DNA from: Bacteroidia bacterium | GTDB taxonomy: Bacteria; Bacteroidota; Bacteroidia; Flavobacteriales; Flavobacteriaceae | NCBI GenBank assembly: GCA_030430385.1 | Contig: JAUIFO010000001.1 | Location: 186,001 to 250,000, forward strand | Length of the DNA: 64,000 bases | Direction of reading: 5' to 3' | Shown here: positions 34,318 to 42,948 of the stretch, piece after piece | Numbering within the stretch: position 1 is the stretch's first letter | Layout of the letters: each line of letters begins with the position of its first letter | Program-made: the position numbers and the translations under genes | The notes under the pieces: model-generated | Told to the model about the DNA's origin: nothing | Database searches by the model: none | Seen by the model: the letters and a program-made list of their open reading frames with translations, nothing else

Positions 34318-35133
34318 ATGAAACAAATTTTTTACATATTAGTTCTGGCAGTAACGTTTTCATCTTGTAGTGAATATCAAAAAGCTTTAAAGTCTGAAGA
34401 TGTTAAAACAAAGCTCGATGTGGCTACTAAACTGTTTGAAGCAGAAAAGTATAGCAAAGCACATAAGCTGTTTGCTCAAGTGGTTCCTAAATACAGAGGG
34501 AAGCCTCAAGCAGAACGCCTTATGTTTATGGATGCGATGTGTTCATACAAGATGAAGGATTATCATATTTCTGGATATCATTTTGAACGTTTTGAAAATA
34601 GCTATCCTAGAAGTGAAAAAGTTGAAGAAGCAGCTTTTTTATCTGCAAAAAGCTATTATGAGTTATCACCTGTTTATTCTAAAGAGAAAAAGGAAACAGT
34701 TGAAGCTCTCGAGAAACTACAACTTTTTATAAATAAGTATCCTGATTCTGATTACTTAGCTGAAGCTAATCAACTTATAAACGATCTGGATTTTAAGTTA
34801 CAAAAGAAGGCTTTTGAAATTGCTAAACAATATAACAAGATTGCTTACTTTGAGTCTTCAGATTATGAAGCAGCTATCAAAGCTTTTGATAACTTTTTAG
34901 TAGATTTTCCAGGAACAAGCTTCAGAGAAGAAGCGATGTTTTACCGATTAGATTCTGCTTACAAGCTTGCTGTAAATAGTGTTAAAAGTAGAAAACAAGA
35001 AAGACTCAATATCGCATTAAATTATTACAATACGTTTCAGAAATATTTTCCTAATTCAGAGCGAACCGAAGAGGTTAACAAAATGAATGAAGAAATGCAG
35101 GAACAATTAAAAGAATTCAACACCGAAAGTTAA
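34318..35133 (+). CDS. bamD: outer membrane protein assembly factor BamD
   Basis: BamD is the essential lipoprotein of the BAM complex that inserts beta-barrel proteins in the outer membrane. The 271-residue protein has a lipobox near FSSC (Cys17) and tetratricopeptide repeats (AEKYSKAHKLFAQVVPKYRGKPQAERLMFM, then YHFERFENSYPRSEKVEEAAFLSAKSYYEL and further). It is the first gene of a unit continuing with rpoZ, coaBC, DUF4835 and recN, a gene order conserved in Bacteroidetes. Confidence 0.95.
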   Translation: MKQIFYILVLAVTFSSCSEYQKALKSEDVKTKLDVATKLFEAEKYSKAHKLFAQVVPKYRGKPQAERLMFMDAMCSYKMKDYHISGYHFERFENSYPRSEKVEEAAFLSAKSYYELSPVYSKEKKETVEALEKLQLFINKYPDSDYLAEANQLINDLDFKLQKKAFEIAKQYNKIAYFESSDYEAAIKAFDNFLVDFPGTSFREEAMFYRLDSAYKLAVNSVKSRKQERLNIALNYYNTFQKYFPNSERTEEVNKMNEEMQEQLKEFNTES

Positions 35134-35147
35134 TACGCATATATATT

Positions 35148-35483
35148 ATGACAGATTTAAAGAAAACCAATGCGCCTGTAACAACGCAAACTTATGATAG
35201 AAATATCATTGATGAGCCAACAAACAACATTTATGAGGCTATTTCTGTAATCTCTAAAAGAGCTGAGCAAATCAATACAGATATTAGAAGAGAGTTGGTA
35301 GACAAATTAGAAGAGTTTGCAACGTATAACGATAGTTTAGAAGAAATCTTCGAAAACAAAGAGCAAATCGAAGTCTCTAAGTTTTACGAAAAATTACCTA
35401 AGCCGCACGCACTAGCTGTGCAAGAGTGGTTAGATGACAAGATCTACTACAGAAATACAGAAGAAGACGCTAAGGAACAATAG
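35148..35483 (+). CDS. rpoZ: RNA polymerase omega subunit (Bacteroidetes type)
   Basis: This 111-residue protein has the omega/Rpb6-like region (NNIYEAISVISKRAEQINTDIRRELVDKLEEFAT, about 26-59). A longer C-terminal part than E. coli omega is usual in Bacteroidetes. Omega stabilises the beta' subunit. It lies 14 bases after bamD and 3 bases before coaBC. Confidence 0.88.
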   Translation: MTDLKKTNAPVTTQTYDRNIIDEPTNNIYEAISVISKRAEQINTDIRRELVDKLEEFATYNDSLEEIFENKEQIEVSKFYEKLPKPHALAVQEWLDDKIYYRNTEEDAKEQ

Positions 35484-35486
35484 AAT

Positions 35487-36695
35487 ATGTCTGTTTTAAG
35501 TGGCAAAAATATACTCTTAGGCATCACTGCTGGTATTGCTGCTTACAAAACGGCTAGCCTTGTACGGCTATTTATAAAAGCAGGTGCTAACGTAAAGGTA
35601 GTTATGACACCTGCTTCTAAAGACTTTATCACACCTTTAACGCTTTCTACCTTATCTAAAAATCCAGTACATTCCTCGTTTGTAAATGAAGAGGATGATA
35701 ATGCTGTATGGAACAATCATGTTGAGCTCGGACTTTGGGCTGATTACTTCATAATAGCACCAGCTACTGCAAATACAATGTCTAAAATGGCAAATGGAAC
35801 TTGCGATAATTTATTATTAGCAACTTACCTTTCTGCTAAATGTCCTGTATATTTTGCTCCAGCGATGGACTTAGATATGTATAAGCATGAATCAACAAAA
35901 ACCTCATTTCAAACATTGCAATCCTATGGCAATGTAATGATACCAGCAACCTCTGGAGAACTTGCTAGTGGTTTAGTTGGTGAGGGTAGAATGGCAGAAC
36001 CTGAAGATATAGTTTCCTTTATTGAGCGTGACATTTTAGAGAAATTACCTCTTAAAGGAAAATCAGTACTTATTACTGCTGGACCAACTTATGAAGCTAT
36101 AGATCCTGTGCGTTTTATTGGAAATCACTCTAGTGGCAAAATGGGTTTTGAAATTGCTAAAGCTGCTGCACAATTAGGCGCTGAGGTCATTCTTGTGTCT
36201 GGTCCTTCTAAAGAAACAGTATCTCATAGTTTAATTCATGTGATTAGAGTAACAAGCGGATTAGAAATGTATGAGGCGGTTCACGAACATTTTAATAATG
36301 CTGATATCGCAATTCTTTCTGCTGCAGTCGCAGACTACAAACCAAAAAATGTAGCTGACAAAAAAATAAAAAAGAAGGATGCAACGTTTACCATAGAGTT
36401 AGAGAAAACAAAAGACATTTTAAAATCTCTTGGAGCGATTAAAAAACATCAGTTTTTGGTAGGTTTTGCCTTGGAAACTAATAATGAACTCGAAAATGCC
36501 AAAGGAAAGCTTAAAGCTAAGAACTTAAACTTAATTGTGCTTAACTCTCTTAACGATAAAGGTGCTGGTTTTGGTGGTTCAACAAATAAAGTTACTTTTA
36601 TAACAGATACGAATAAAGTTATTGAACACCAACTGAAGCCGAAGGCTGAAGTGGCTAAAGATTTAATGCAGCAAATAATTGAACAACATGCGTAA
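35487..36695 (+). CDS. coaBC: bifunctional phosphopantothenoylcysteine decarboxylase/synthase
   Basis: The 402-residue enzyme carries CoaC in its N-terminal half (flavoprotein, with GITAGIAAYKTASLVR and the PAMDLDMY segment) and CoaB in its C-terminal half (from about 190, with GPTYEAIDPVRFIGNHSSGKMG). It converts 4'-phosphopantothenate to 4'-phosphopantetheine in coenzyme A synthesis. It shares its last 8 bases with the start of the DUF4835 gene. coaE lies further right at 47176. Confidence 0.97.
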   Translation: MSVLSGKNILLGITAGIAAYKTASLVRLFIKAGANVKVVMTPASKDFITPLTLSTLSKNPVHSSFVNEEDDNAVWNNHVELGLWADYFIIAPATANTMSKMANGTCDNLLLATYLSAKCPVYFAPAMDLDMYKHESTKTSFQTLQSYGNVMIPATSGELASGLVGEGRMAEPEDIVSFIERDILEKLPLKGKSVLITAGPTYEAIDPVRFIGNHSSGKMGFEIAKAAAQLGAEVILVSGPSKETVSHSLIHVIRVTSGLEMYEAVHEHFNNADIAILSAAVADYKPKNVADKKIKKKDATFTIELEKTKDILKSLGAIKKHQFLVGFALETNNELENAKGKLKAKNLNLIVLNSLNDKGAGFGGSTNKVTFITDTNKVIEHQLKPKAEVAKDLMQQIIEQHA

Positions 36696-37575
36696 ATTTA
36701 TTTTCTTATTCTTACTTGCACTTTCTTTTAATTCTTTTTCTCAAGAGCTTAATTGCTCAGTAAAAGTTAATGCTCAACTTACAGGAAATGAAAATGTTCA
36801 AGTTTTTAAAACTCTAGAGCGTCAATTAAATGAGTTTGTAAATAATACGAGTTGGACCAATAAATCTTTCAAACCTCAAGAACGCATTAATTGTAATATG
36901 GTCATCAATGTGAACGATTACAATAATGATGTGTTTACTGCAACAATTCAGGTGCAGTCGTCACGTCCTGTATTTGGTTCTACCTACAGTACTCCTGTAT
37001 ACAATTACAATGATAAAGATTTTGATTTTCAGTATTTAGAATTTCAAAATATGGTTTTCAATCCTAACCAATTTGAGTCCAATTTAATTTCTGTTTTATC
37101 CTTTCATGTATATATGATTTTAGGAATGGATGCCGATACTTTTGCACCTAGAGGTGGTGATGATTATTATAAACAAGCGCAAACAATTTTACAATATTCT
37201 CAACAAGGTAATTTTAAGGGTTGGAAGCTTGAAGATGGTCAACAATCCCGATTTGTTTTAATAGATAATATTCTTTCTGAAACATATAAGGAATTTAGAA
37301 GTGTGCTTTACGACTACCATAGAGTTGGCTTAGATGCTATGCACAACGATAATAAAGAAGGTAAATTAGCGATTTCACAAAGTTTATCTACATTATTGAC
37401 TATGAATAATAGACGACCAAATTCATACATTCTTCGTGTGTTTTTTGATGCTAAGGCTGAAGAAATTGAAGATATTTTCAGTGGAGGTCCAACGGTTAAT
37501 ATTTCAGATTTAGTGTCTACACTTACTCGAATTGCACCAATGCATGCTTCAAAATGGCGCAATATTAATTTCTAG
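36688..37575 (+). CDS. DUF4835 family secreted protein
   Basis: This protein of about 295 residues has a signal peptide (MRKFIFLFLLALSFNSFSQ). The DUF4835 body, rich in Asn and Gln with few charged patches, contains NCSVKVNAQLTGNENVQVF and FHVYMILGMDADTFAPRGG, typical of the family. The start at 36688 is preferred to 36679 because it gives the signal peptide and an 8-base overlap with coaBC. The function is unknown; genome context (bamD, recN) is conserved in the phylum, so an envelope role is possible. Confidence 0.9.
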   Translation: MRKFIFLFLLALSFNSFSQELNCSVKVNAQLTGNENVQVFKTLERQLNEFVNNTSWTNKSFKPQERINCNMVINVNDYNNDVFTATIQVQSSRPVFGSTYSTPVYNYNDKDFDFQYLEFQNMVFNPNQFESNLISVLSFHVYMILGMDADTFAPRGGDDYYKQAQTILQYSQQGNFKGWKLEDGQQSRFVLIDNILSETYKEFRSVLYDYHRVGLDAMHNDNKEGKLAISQSLSTLLTMNNRRPNSYILRVFFDAKAEEIEDIFSGGPTVNISDLVSTLTRIAPMHASKWRNINF

Positions 37576-37604
37576 ATTTAAACAGATTTTATACTTAAAT
37601 TTAC

Positions 37605-37621
37605 AAGACCATTAAGGTCTT
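37605..37621 (+). terminator. small hairpin between DUF4835 and recN
   Basis: AAGACC and GGTCTT are separated by ATTAA. The stem is short and not followed by a good T-tract, so it may be a processing site or a poor terminator. Confidence 0.25.
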
Positions 37622-37644
37622 TAAATTGTTACATTATTAAGTAA

Positions 37645-39297
37645 ATGCTCAACAGTCTTACCATAAAGAATTATGCACTTATCGATGATTTAAGTGTCAC
37701 GTTTAATTCTGGATTAACCATAATTACAGGAGAAACTGGTGCAGGAAAGTCAATCCTTCTTGGAGGTCTATCATTGGTTTTAGGTAAACGAGCCGATTTA
37801 AGTCAAGTTAAAGACAAATCAAAAAAATGTATTGTTGAGGCTACATTTGATATTGCCAAGTATGAACTGAAATCTTTTTTTGTAGATGAAGATCTTGATT
37901 ACGAAGTGCAAACCATCATTAGACGAGAGATTTTGCCTTCAGGAAAATCTAGAGCTTTTATAAATGATACACCTGTGAATTTAAATACTCTTCAAATTCT
38001 AGGAGATCGACTACTTGATATTCATTCGCAGCATCAAACGCTTCAATTAACTGACGACGATTTTCAATTTCGAGTTTTAGATGCGCTTGCAGATAATGAC
38101 AATACCTTGCAGGATTATACTACTGCACTAAGTACTTTCAAAGTTTTAAATAAAGAATTAGAAGCCTTAATTGCTGAAAAGAATGAGGGTTTGAAGGAGT
38201 TAGATTATAATGCCTTTTTGTTAAATGAACTCACTGAAGCTAATTTGGTTGCAGGTGAATTAGAACGTTTAGAAGCCGAATATGAAACGCTCAATAACAT
38301 TGAAGAGATTAAAGAAGTTTTAGAGGAATCTAACGCAACTTTATCTAATGATGATTTTGGTGTACTTGCTAATTTGACTAAAATTAAAGTGCTCTTCACA
38401 AAGTTGTCCAATTACGGAAAACAATACGAAACCATTTCAGAACGTATTAATAGTAGCCTCATTGAATTGGACGATATTTTTTCAGAAGTAGAACAACTTC
38501 AAGAGCAAATGGAAGCAGATCCTAATCGATTAGAGCAAGTCAATTCTAAATTACAAGTATTGCATAACTTGATGCAAAAGCATACAGTTTCCTCAATTGA
38601 AGCATTAATCGGCATAAGAGAAACTTTAAGCAATAAGGTTTTTGCTAGTGAAACTATTGATGAGCAGATTTTAGAGCACGAGCGTAACATTAAAACTCTT
38701 GAAAAGGATTTGAAATCGCTTTCTAAACAGTTACATACTAAACGAAATGAAGTTATTCCAAACTTAATTGATCAACTTGAAACTATTCTAAGGAATCTTG
38801 GAATGCCTAATGCTAAGTTTGAGATTAGTGTAGATCATTCAAATCAGTTTTTTAGTAATGGAAGTGATGAATTACAATTTTTGTTTTCAGCCAACAAAGG
38901 TGGCACATTTAATGAATTCAAAAAGGCAGCTTCAGGAGGAGAATTATCACGAATAATGCTAGCTGTTAAATCCATTTTATCAAAGTATAAACAGTTACCT
39001 ACCATAATGTTTGATGAAATTGATACAGGAGTTTCAGGTGAAATTTCAAATAAAATGGCAGCTATTATGCAGAGTATGAGTACTACAATGCAAGTGTTTA
39101 CCATTACGCATTTGCCTCAGATTGCAGCAAAAGGCGATACACATTTTAAAGTGTTCAAGTCAGATGTTAATGAGGTGACCCAAACGCAATTAAAACGATT
39201 AAATTCTGAAGAACGTATCGTTGAAATTGCCCAAATGCTCGGAGGCTCAAAGGTAAGCACATCTGCTATTGCCCATGCTAAAGAATTATTGAACTAA
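37645..39297 (+). CDS. recN: DNA repair protein RecN
   Basis: RecN is an SMC-like ATPase used in double-strand break repair. The 550-residue protein has Walker A GETGAGKSI near 30-38, a coiled-coil middle region (about 160-370) and the ABC signature ASGGELSRIMLAVKS followed by the Walker B IMFDEIDTGVSG. It follows DUF4835 in the bamD unit, and fabI comes next with its own promoter. Confidence 0.96.
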   Translation: MLNSLTIKNYALIDDLSVTFNSGLTIITGETGAGKSILLGGLSLVLGKRADLSQVKDKSKKCIVEATFDIAKYELKSFFVDEDLDYEVQTIIRREILPSGKSRAFINDTPVNLNTLQILGDRLLDIHSQHQTLQLTDDDFQFRVLDALADNDNTLQDYTTALSTFKVLNKELEALIAEKNEGLKELDYNAFLLNELTEANLVAGELERLEAEYETLNNIEEIKEVLEESNATLSNDDFGVLANLTKIKVLFTKLSNYGKQYETISERINSSLIELDDIFSEVEQLQEQMEADPNRLEQVNSKLQVLHNLMQKHTVSSIEALIGIRETLSNKVFASETIDEQILEHERNIKTLEKDLKSLSKQLHTKRNEVIPNLIDQLETILRNLGMPNAKFEISVDHSNQFFSNGSDELQFLFSANKGGTFNEFKKAASGGELSRIMLAVKSILSKYKQLPTIMFDEIDTGVSGEISNKMAAIMQSMSTTMQVFTITHLPQIAAKGDTHFKVFKSDVNEVTQTQLKRLNSEERIVEIAQMLGGSKVSTSAIAHAKELLN

Positions 39298-39320
39298 TTC
39301 AAAAAATAGAGTTAACTTTG
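39289..39320 (+). promoter_or_regulatory. fabI promoter
   Basis: TTG (39289-39291), a 21-base spacer and TAACTTTG (39313-39320) form a good flavobacterial -33/-7 pair, about 47 bases before the fabI ATG. The -33 TTG lies within the final codons of recN. Confidence 0.65.
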
Positions 39321-39367
39321 AACACTACTAAACAGCTAAAAAACTTAAAATCTAAAGAGTATAATCT

Positions 39368-40183
39368 ATGTCATACAATTTATTAAAAGGTAAACGAGGA
39401 ATTATTTTTGGAGCTTTAGACGAAAATTCTATCGCTTGGAAAACTGCTGAACGCGTTCATGAAGAAGGAGGAACGTTTGTGCTAACCAATGCACCAATTG
39501 CAATGCGAATGGGACAAATTAACGAGCTGGCTGAAAAAACAGGTTCACAAATTATTCCTGCTGATGCTACTTCCATTGAAGATTTAGAAAATCTTGTAAG
39601 TCAGTCTATGGAAATTTTAGGCGGAAAACTAGATTTCGTTTTACACTCTATTGGAATGTCAGTAAATGTTAGAAAGGGAAGAGCTTATACAGACCAAAAA
39701 TACGATTGGACGCAAAAAGGAACAGATGTTTCTGCAATGTCGTTTCACAAAGTAATGCAAACACTTTATCAGGCTGATGCCATGAATGAATGGGGAAGTA
39801 TTGTTGCTTTAACGTATATGGCTGCACAACGTGTGTTTCCAGATTATAATGATATGGCAGACAATAAAGCTTATTTAGAAAGTATTGCCAGAAGTTTTGG
39901 TTACTTCTTTGGAAGGGATAAAAAGGTTCGTGTAAATACGATTTCGCAATCTCCAACACCTACAACTGCTGGTCAAGGTGTTAAGGGGTTTGATGGATTT
40001 ATTTCTTATGCTGAAAAAATGTCACCTCTAGGTAATGCTACTGCAATGGATTGTGCAAATTATACAGTGACCTTGTTTAGTGATCTCACCAAACGTGTAA
40101 CACTTCAAAATTTATATAATGATGGCGGATTTAGTAATATGGGCGTTAGTGATGCTGTAATGGACAAATTCGTTGAAGAGTAA
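39368..40183 (+). CDS. fabI: enoyl-[acyl-carrier-protein] reductase (NADH)
   Basis: The enzyme reduces enoyl-ACP in fatty acid synthesis. The 271-residue SDR-type protein has the FabI-specific NAD motif (GALDENSIAWKTAE) and the active-site pair of Tyr residues spaced ten apart in TYMAAQRVFPDYNDMADNK (Tyr-X6-Lys), distinct from the YxxxK of other SDRs. Its last codons are followed by a strong terminator. FabI is the target of triclosan and related inhibitors. Confidence 0.96.
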   Translation: MSYNLLKGKRGIIFGALDENSIAWKTAERVHEEGGTFVLTNAPIAMRMGQINELAEKTGSQIIPADATSIEDLENLVSQSMEILGGKLDFVLHSIGMSVNVRKGRAYTDQKYDWTQKGTDVSAMSFHKVMQTLYQADAMNEWGSIVALTYMAAQRVFPDYNDMADNKAYLESIARSFGYFFGRDKKVRVNTISQSPTPTTAGQGVKGFDGFISYAEKMSPLGNATAMDCANYTVTLFSDLTKRVTLQNLYNDGGFSNMGVSDAVMDKFVEE

Positions 40184-40206
40184 TTATTATAAATTAATAA
40201 TGAACC

Positions 40207-40238
40207 AAAAAGCTGTTTTATTTGAAACAGCTTTTTTT
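40207..40238 (+). terminator. rho-independent terminator of fabI
   Basis: Arms AAAAAGCTGTTT and AAACAGCTTTTT enclose the loop TATTTG and run into a T-tract. Confidence 0.88.
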
Positions 40239-40346
40239 GTTTTTAAACGTCAAAAACTACTTTTTGTCGATTAGTGAACGCAATAATAACATACCTCTCA
40301 AATTATTAATAATTTAAACCATCAAAACAACTAAAATCCTAACTAA

Positions 40347-42755
40347 ATGAAAAAAATTACACGTTATGTTCTTCTTGTGATGATGATGTCAACTTTAATG
40401 ACTGTAAACGCGCAAGTTTTAAATGAGAATGCTGCTTGGCCTAATACTGACTGGGCATTAACAGGTACGTATAGTACTGCTGCTGGAGCAGTTGAGGCAG
40501 ATCCAACAGTAGATCCTAATTTTGCATTTGACGATGATGATGCTGGTAATCCAAGTGATGACACAATCTCAGCAGAATCTCCAATAATCAATTTGACAGC
40601 AGCTTTTAATGCTGGAGAAACATGGTTAAGTATATCAACTACGTATACATATTATAAATTGTCAGATGAAGAATTTCTGCGTTTTCAATATTATGATGCT
40701 GATGGTATGGTATGGGTAAATTGGGAACCAGAGTCTTTACCTGGAACACTTACTGATATTTTTGATGATTTTTGTACAGGAACTCCGGTACCTTACACCA
40801 CAGGTGTATTAAATATTGGAGCTTTTACAGCAAATCAACTCACTAACTTCCAATACAGAATTACTTTTGACGATGATCCAAATGGTGGTGCTTGGGAATA
40901 TGGATTCTGCATGCAATCACCTACGATTACATCTGCTGCACCTCCTTCATGTCCTGATCCTTCCGGATTAATGGCTGTGGCTTCTAGTATGACTGAAGTT
41001 ACGCTCTCTTGGACCGAATTGGGTTCTGCTGCGTTGTGGAATGTAGAAATAGTTGATATTACAGGAGGTGGTTCTCAAACAATGACAGCTACTGATACTG
41101 GTGTTGGAAACCCTTTTATGGTTTCAGGATTAACACCTGAAAATGATTATGAGTTCTACGTACAATCAGATTGTGAAGGTTCTGGAACTTCAAATTGGGT
41201 TGGACCTTTTGCTTTTTACACAGGATATTGTGTTCCTTTAGGAACAAGTAATGAATCCTACATTGATAATTTCTCTACTTCTGGTGGAATTACTAATATT
41301 TCAAACTTAGCATCAGGATTTGCAACAGATAATTATGAAAATAATTTTGGGACAGGTGAAGTAACCGGCTTTGCAACATCTTCATTCGATTTTAATGTTG
41401 AGATTGTTGGAGGAACAGTTGGATGTGCTATTTGGGTAGATTGGAATAATGATTTGGTATTTGAGGTGTCTGAAGCTGTATTCAGTACTGCTGGATATGG
41501 AAATGGTCCATTTACGGGATCAATAAATATACCTGGCGGAACGCCAAATGGAGACTATAGAATGCGAGTTATGATAGATTGGAATGATCCAAATCCTGGC
41601 GATGATAATGCTTGTGGCTTCGGAAATGATAGAGGAGAAGTTGAAGATTATAAAGTAGTTGTTGGTGATGCTCCAACTGATGAATTGGATTATTACAATT
41701 TACAATTCCCAGCTGTTGGTTCAATTGGCGCTGGTGAAGATTTCTTGGTTTTTGCACAATGTTATGAAGCAGGATTAACTGATACGACTGCTGGACAAGC
41801 ACCTGGAATTGAAGCTTGGATTGGTTATAGTGATTCAGATACAGATCCAAGTGGAATGGGATGGACGTGGATTCCTGCTGATTTTAATTTAGAAGTAGGA
41901 AATAACGATGAATATTTCTTGAACCTAGGTACACAAATTCCTGCAACTGGAACATATTATTATGCAAGTCGCTGGAGATTAAATGGTGCTTTATTTACTT
42001 ATGGAGGTATTCAAGCTGATGCTTCTTATGGTGGACAATGGGGAAATGATAATAATATTTCAGGTGTATTAACAATTAATCCGCCTACTAATGATGATTG
42101 TTCTGGTGCTATAGCGCTTACACCTGGAGCAGATTTTGCTTCAAACCCAATTGATGGAACTGTTGTAGGTGCAACCTTAGCTGCTGAAACAAATGACTGT
42201 GGTCTCAACGGACCTGGAGTTTGGTATTCAGTTGTTGTTCCTGGAGATGGTAATATTACAATTGAAACAGGACCAGATGCTGGAACTGGAAATACAGCTT
42301 TTGATTCAGTAATCGAAGCCTATTCAGGTGACTGTGGTACTTTAACACTTATTGAATGTGATGATGATGATGCTGATACGTTTAATTTCTCAATACTTGA
42401 CCTTACTGGTTTAACACCAGGCGAGACGATTTACATTAGAGTTTGGGAGTATAATGGTGATGAAAGTGAACCGTTTGCAATTTCTGCATATAATGCAACA
42501 TTATCAACTGATGATTTTGAAAGCAAGAGTTCATTTAAATATTTTCCTAATCCTGTAAATGAATCCTTGACATTAATTGCTCAGGAACAAATTCAATCTG
42601 TAAGAATTTTTAATATGTTAGGTCAAGAAGTTTATCAACTTTCTCCTAATACTATTGAAACTAAAATTGAGACCAATAGTTTAAATGCAGGTGCCTATAT
42701 TGTAGAGGTAACTATTAATGATGTGAAGAATACTATCAGGGTAATTAAAAACTAA
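40347..42755 (+). CDS. secreted T9SS protein with fibronectin III and GEVED domains
   Basis: This 802-residue protein has a signal peptide (MKKITRYVLLVMMMSTLMTVNA) and then a beta-rich N-terminal part. A fibronectin type III domain lies at about 205-295 (PDPSGLMAVASSMTEVTLSW), and a GEVED domain at about 355-440 has the acidic-Asn pattern VDWNNDLVF and DRGEVEDYK. The last 221 codons (from 42090) form a module shared with the next gene: NDDCSGAIALTPG, a VWYSVVVPGDGNITIETG sandwich, and a T9SS tail (YFPNPVNESL ... AYIVEVTINDVKN). Acidic, Gly- and Asp-rich composition suits surface or extracellular matrix adhesion. Confidence 0.93.
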   Translation: MKKITRYVLLVMMMSTLMTVNAQVLNENAAWPNTDWALTGTYSTAAGAVEADPTVDPNFAFDDDDAGNPSDDTISAESPIINLTAAFNAGETWLSISTTYTYYKLSDEEFLRFQYYDADGMVWVNWEPESLPGTLTDIFDDFCTGTPVPYTTGVLNIGAFTANQLTNFQYRITFDDDPNGGAWEYGFCMQSPTITSAAPPSCPDPSGLMAVASSMTEVTLSWTELGSAALWNVEIVDITGGGSQTMTATDTGVGNPFMVSGLTPENDYEFYVQSDCEGSGTSNWVGPFAFYTGYCVPLGTSNESYIDNFSTSGGITNISNLASGFATDNYENNFGTGEVTGFATSSFDFNVEIVGGTVGCAIWVDWNNDLVFEVSEAVFSTAGYGNGPFTGSINIPGGTPNGDYRMRVMIDWNDPNPGDDNACGFGNDRGEVEDYKVVVGDAPTDELDYYNLQFPAVGSIGAGEDFLVFAQCYEAGLTDTTAGQAPGIEAWIGYSDSDTDPSGMGWTWIPADFNLEVGNNDEYFLNLGTQIPATGTYYYASRWRLNGALFTYGGIQADASYGGQWGNDNNISGVLTINPPTNDDCSGAIALTPGADFASNPIDGTVVGATLAAETNDCGLNGPGVWYSVVVPGDGNITIETGPDAGTGNTAFDSVIEAYSGDCGTLTLIECDDDDADTFNFSILDLTGLTPGETIYIRVWEYNGDESEPFAISAYNATLSTDDFESKSSFKYFPNPVNESLTLIAQEQIQSVRIFNMLGQEVYQLSPNTIETKIETNSLNAGAYIVEVTINDVKNTIRVIKN
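42090..42752 (+). repeat. 221-codon C-terminal module, copy 1
   Basis: The reading-frame segment from NDDCSGAIAL to the stop corresponds, codon for codon in length (221), to 44473-45135 in the next gene. The middle (PGDGNITIETGPDAGTGNTA) is identical in protein sequence. The DNA is similar but differs by many silent changes, so the duplication is not recent. Confidence 0.85.
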
Positions 42756-42780
42756 AGAAAAGATTTAACATAACTATTTG

Positions 42781-42810
42781 ACCACCTGCTATATAGTAGG
42801 TGGTTTTTTT
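42781..42810 (+). terminator. rho-independent terminator after the first T9SS protein
   Basis: ACCACCTGCT and AGTAGGTGGT arms surround a short ATAT loop and are followed by seven T's. Confidence 0.85.
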
Positions 42811-42948
42811 ATTATATTTACCCAAAATGCTGTGATAATTTAGATTTTATATACTTCCGTTTATCGATTTATTTCATTAAACGTGTACAGTTTATAAGAT
42901 AATACATACATTTATAGCATTAATTTATTAACAAACAACTCAATTAAC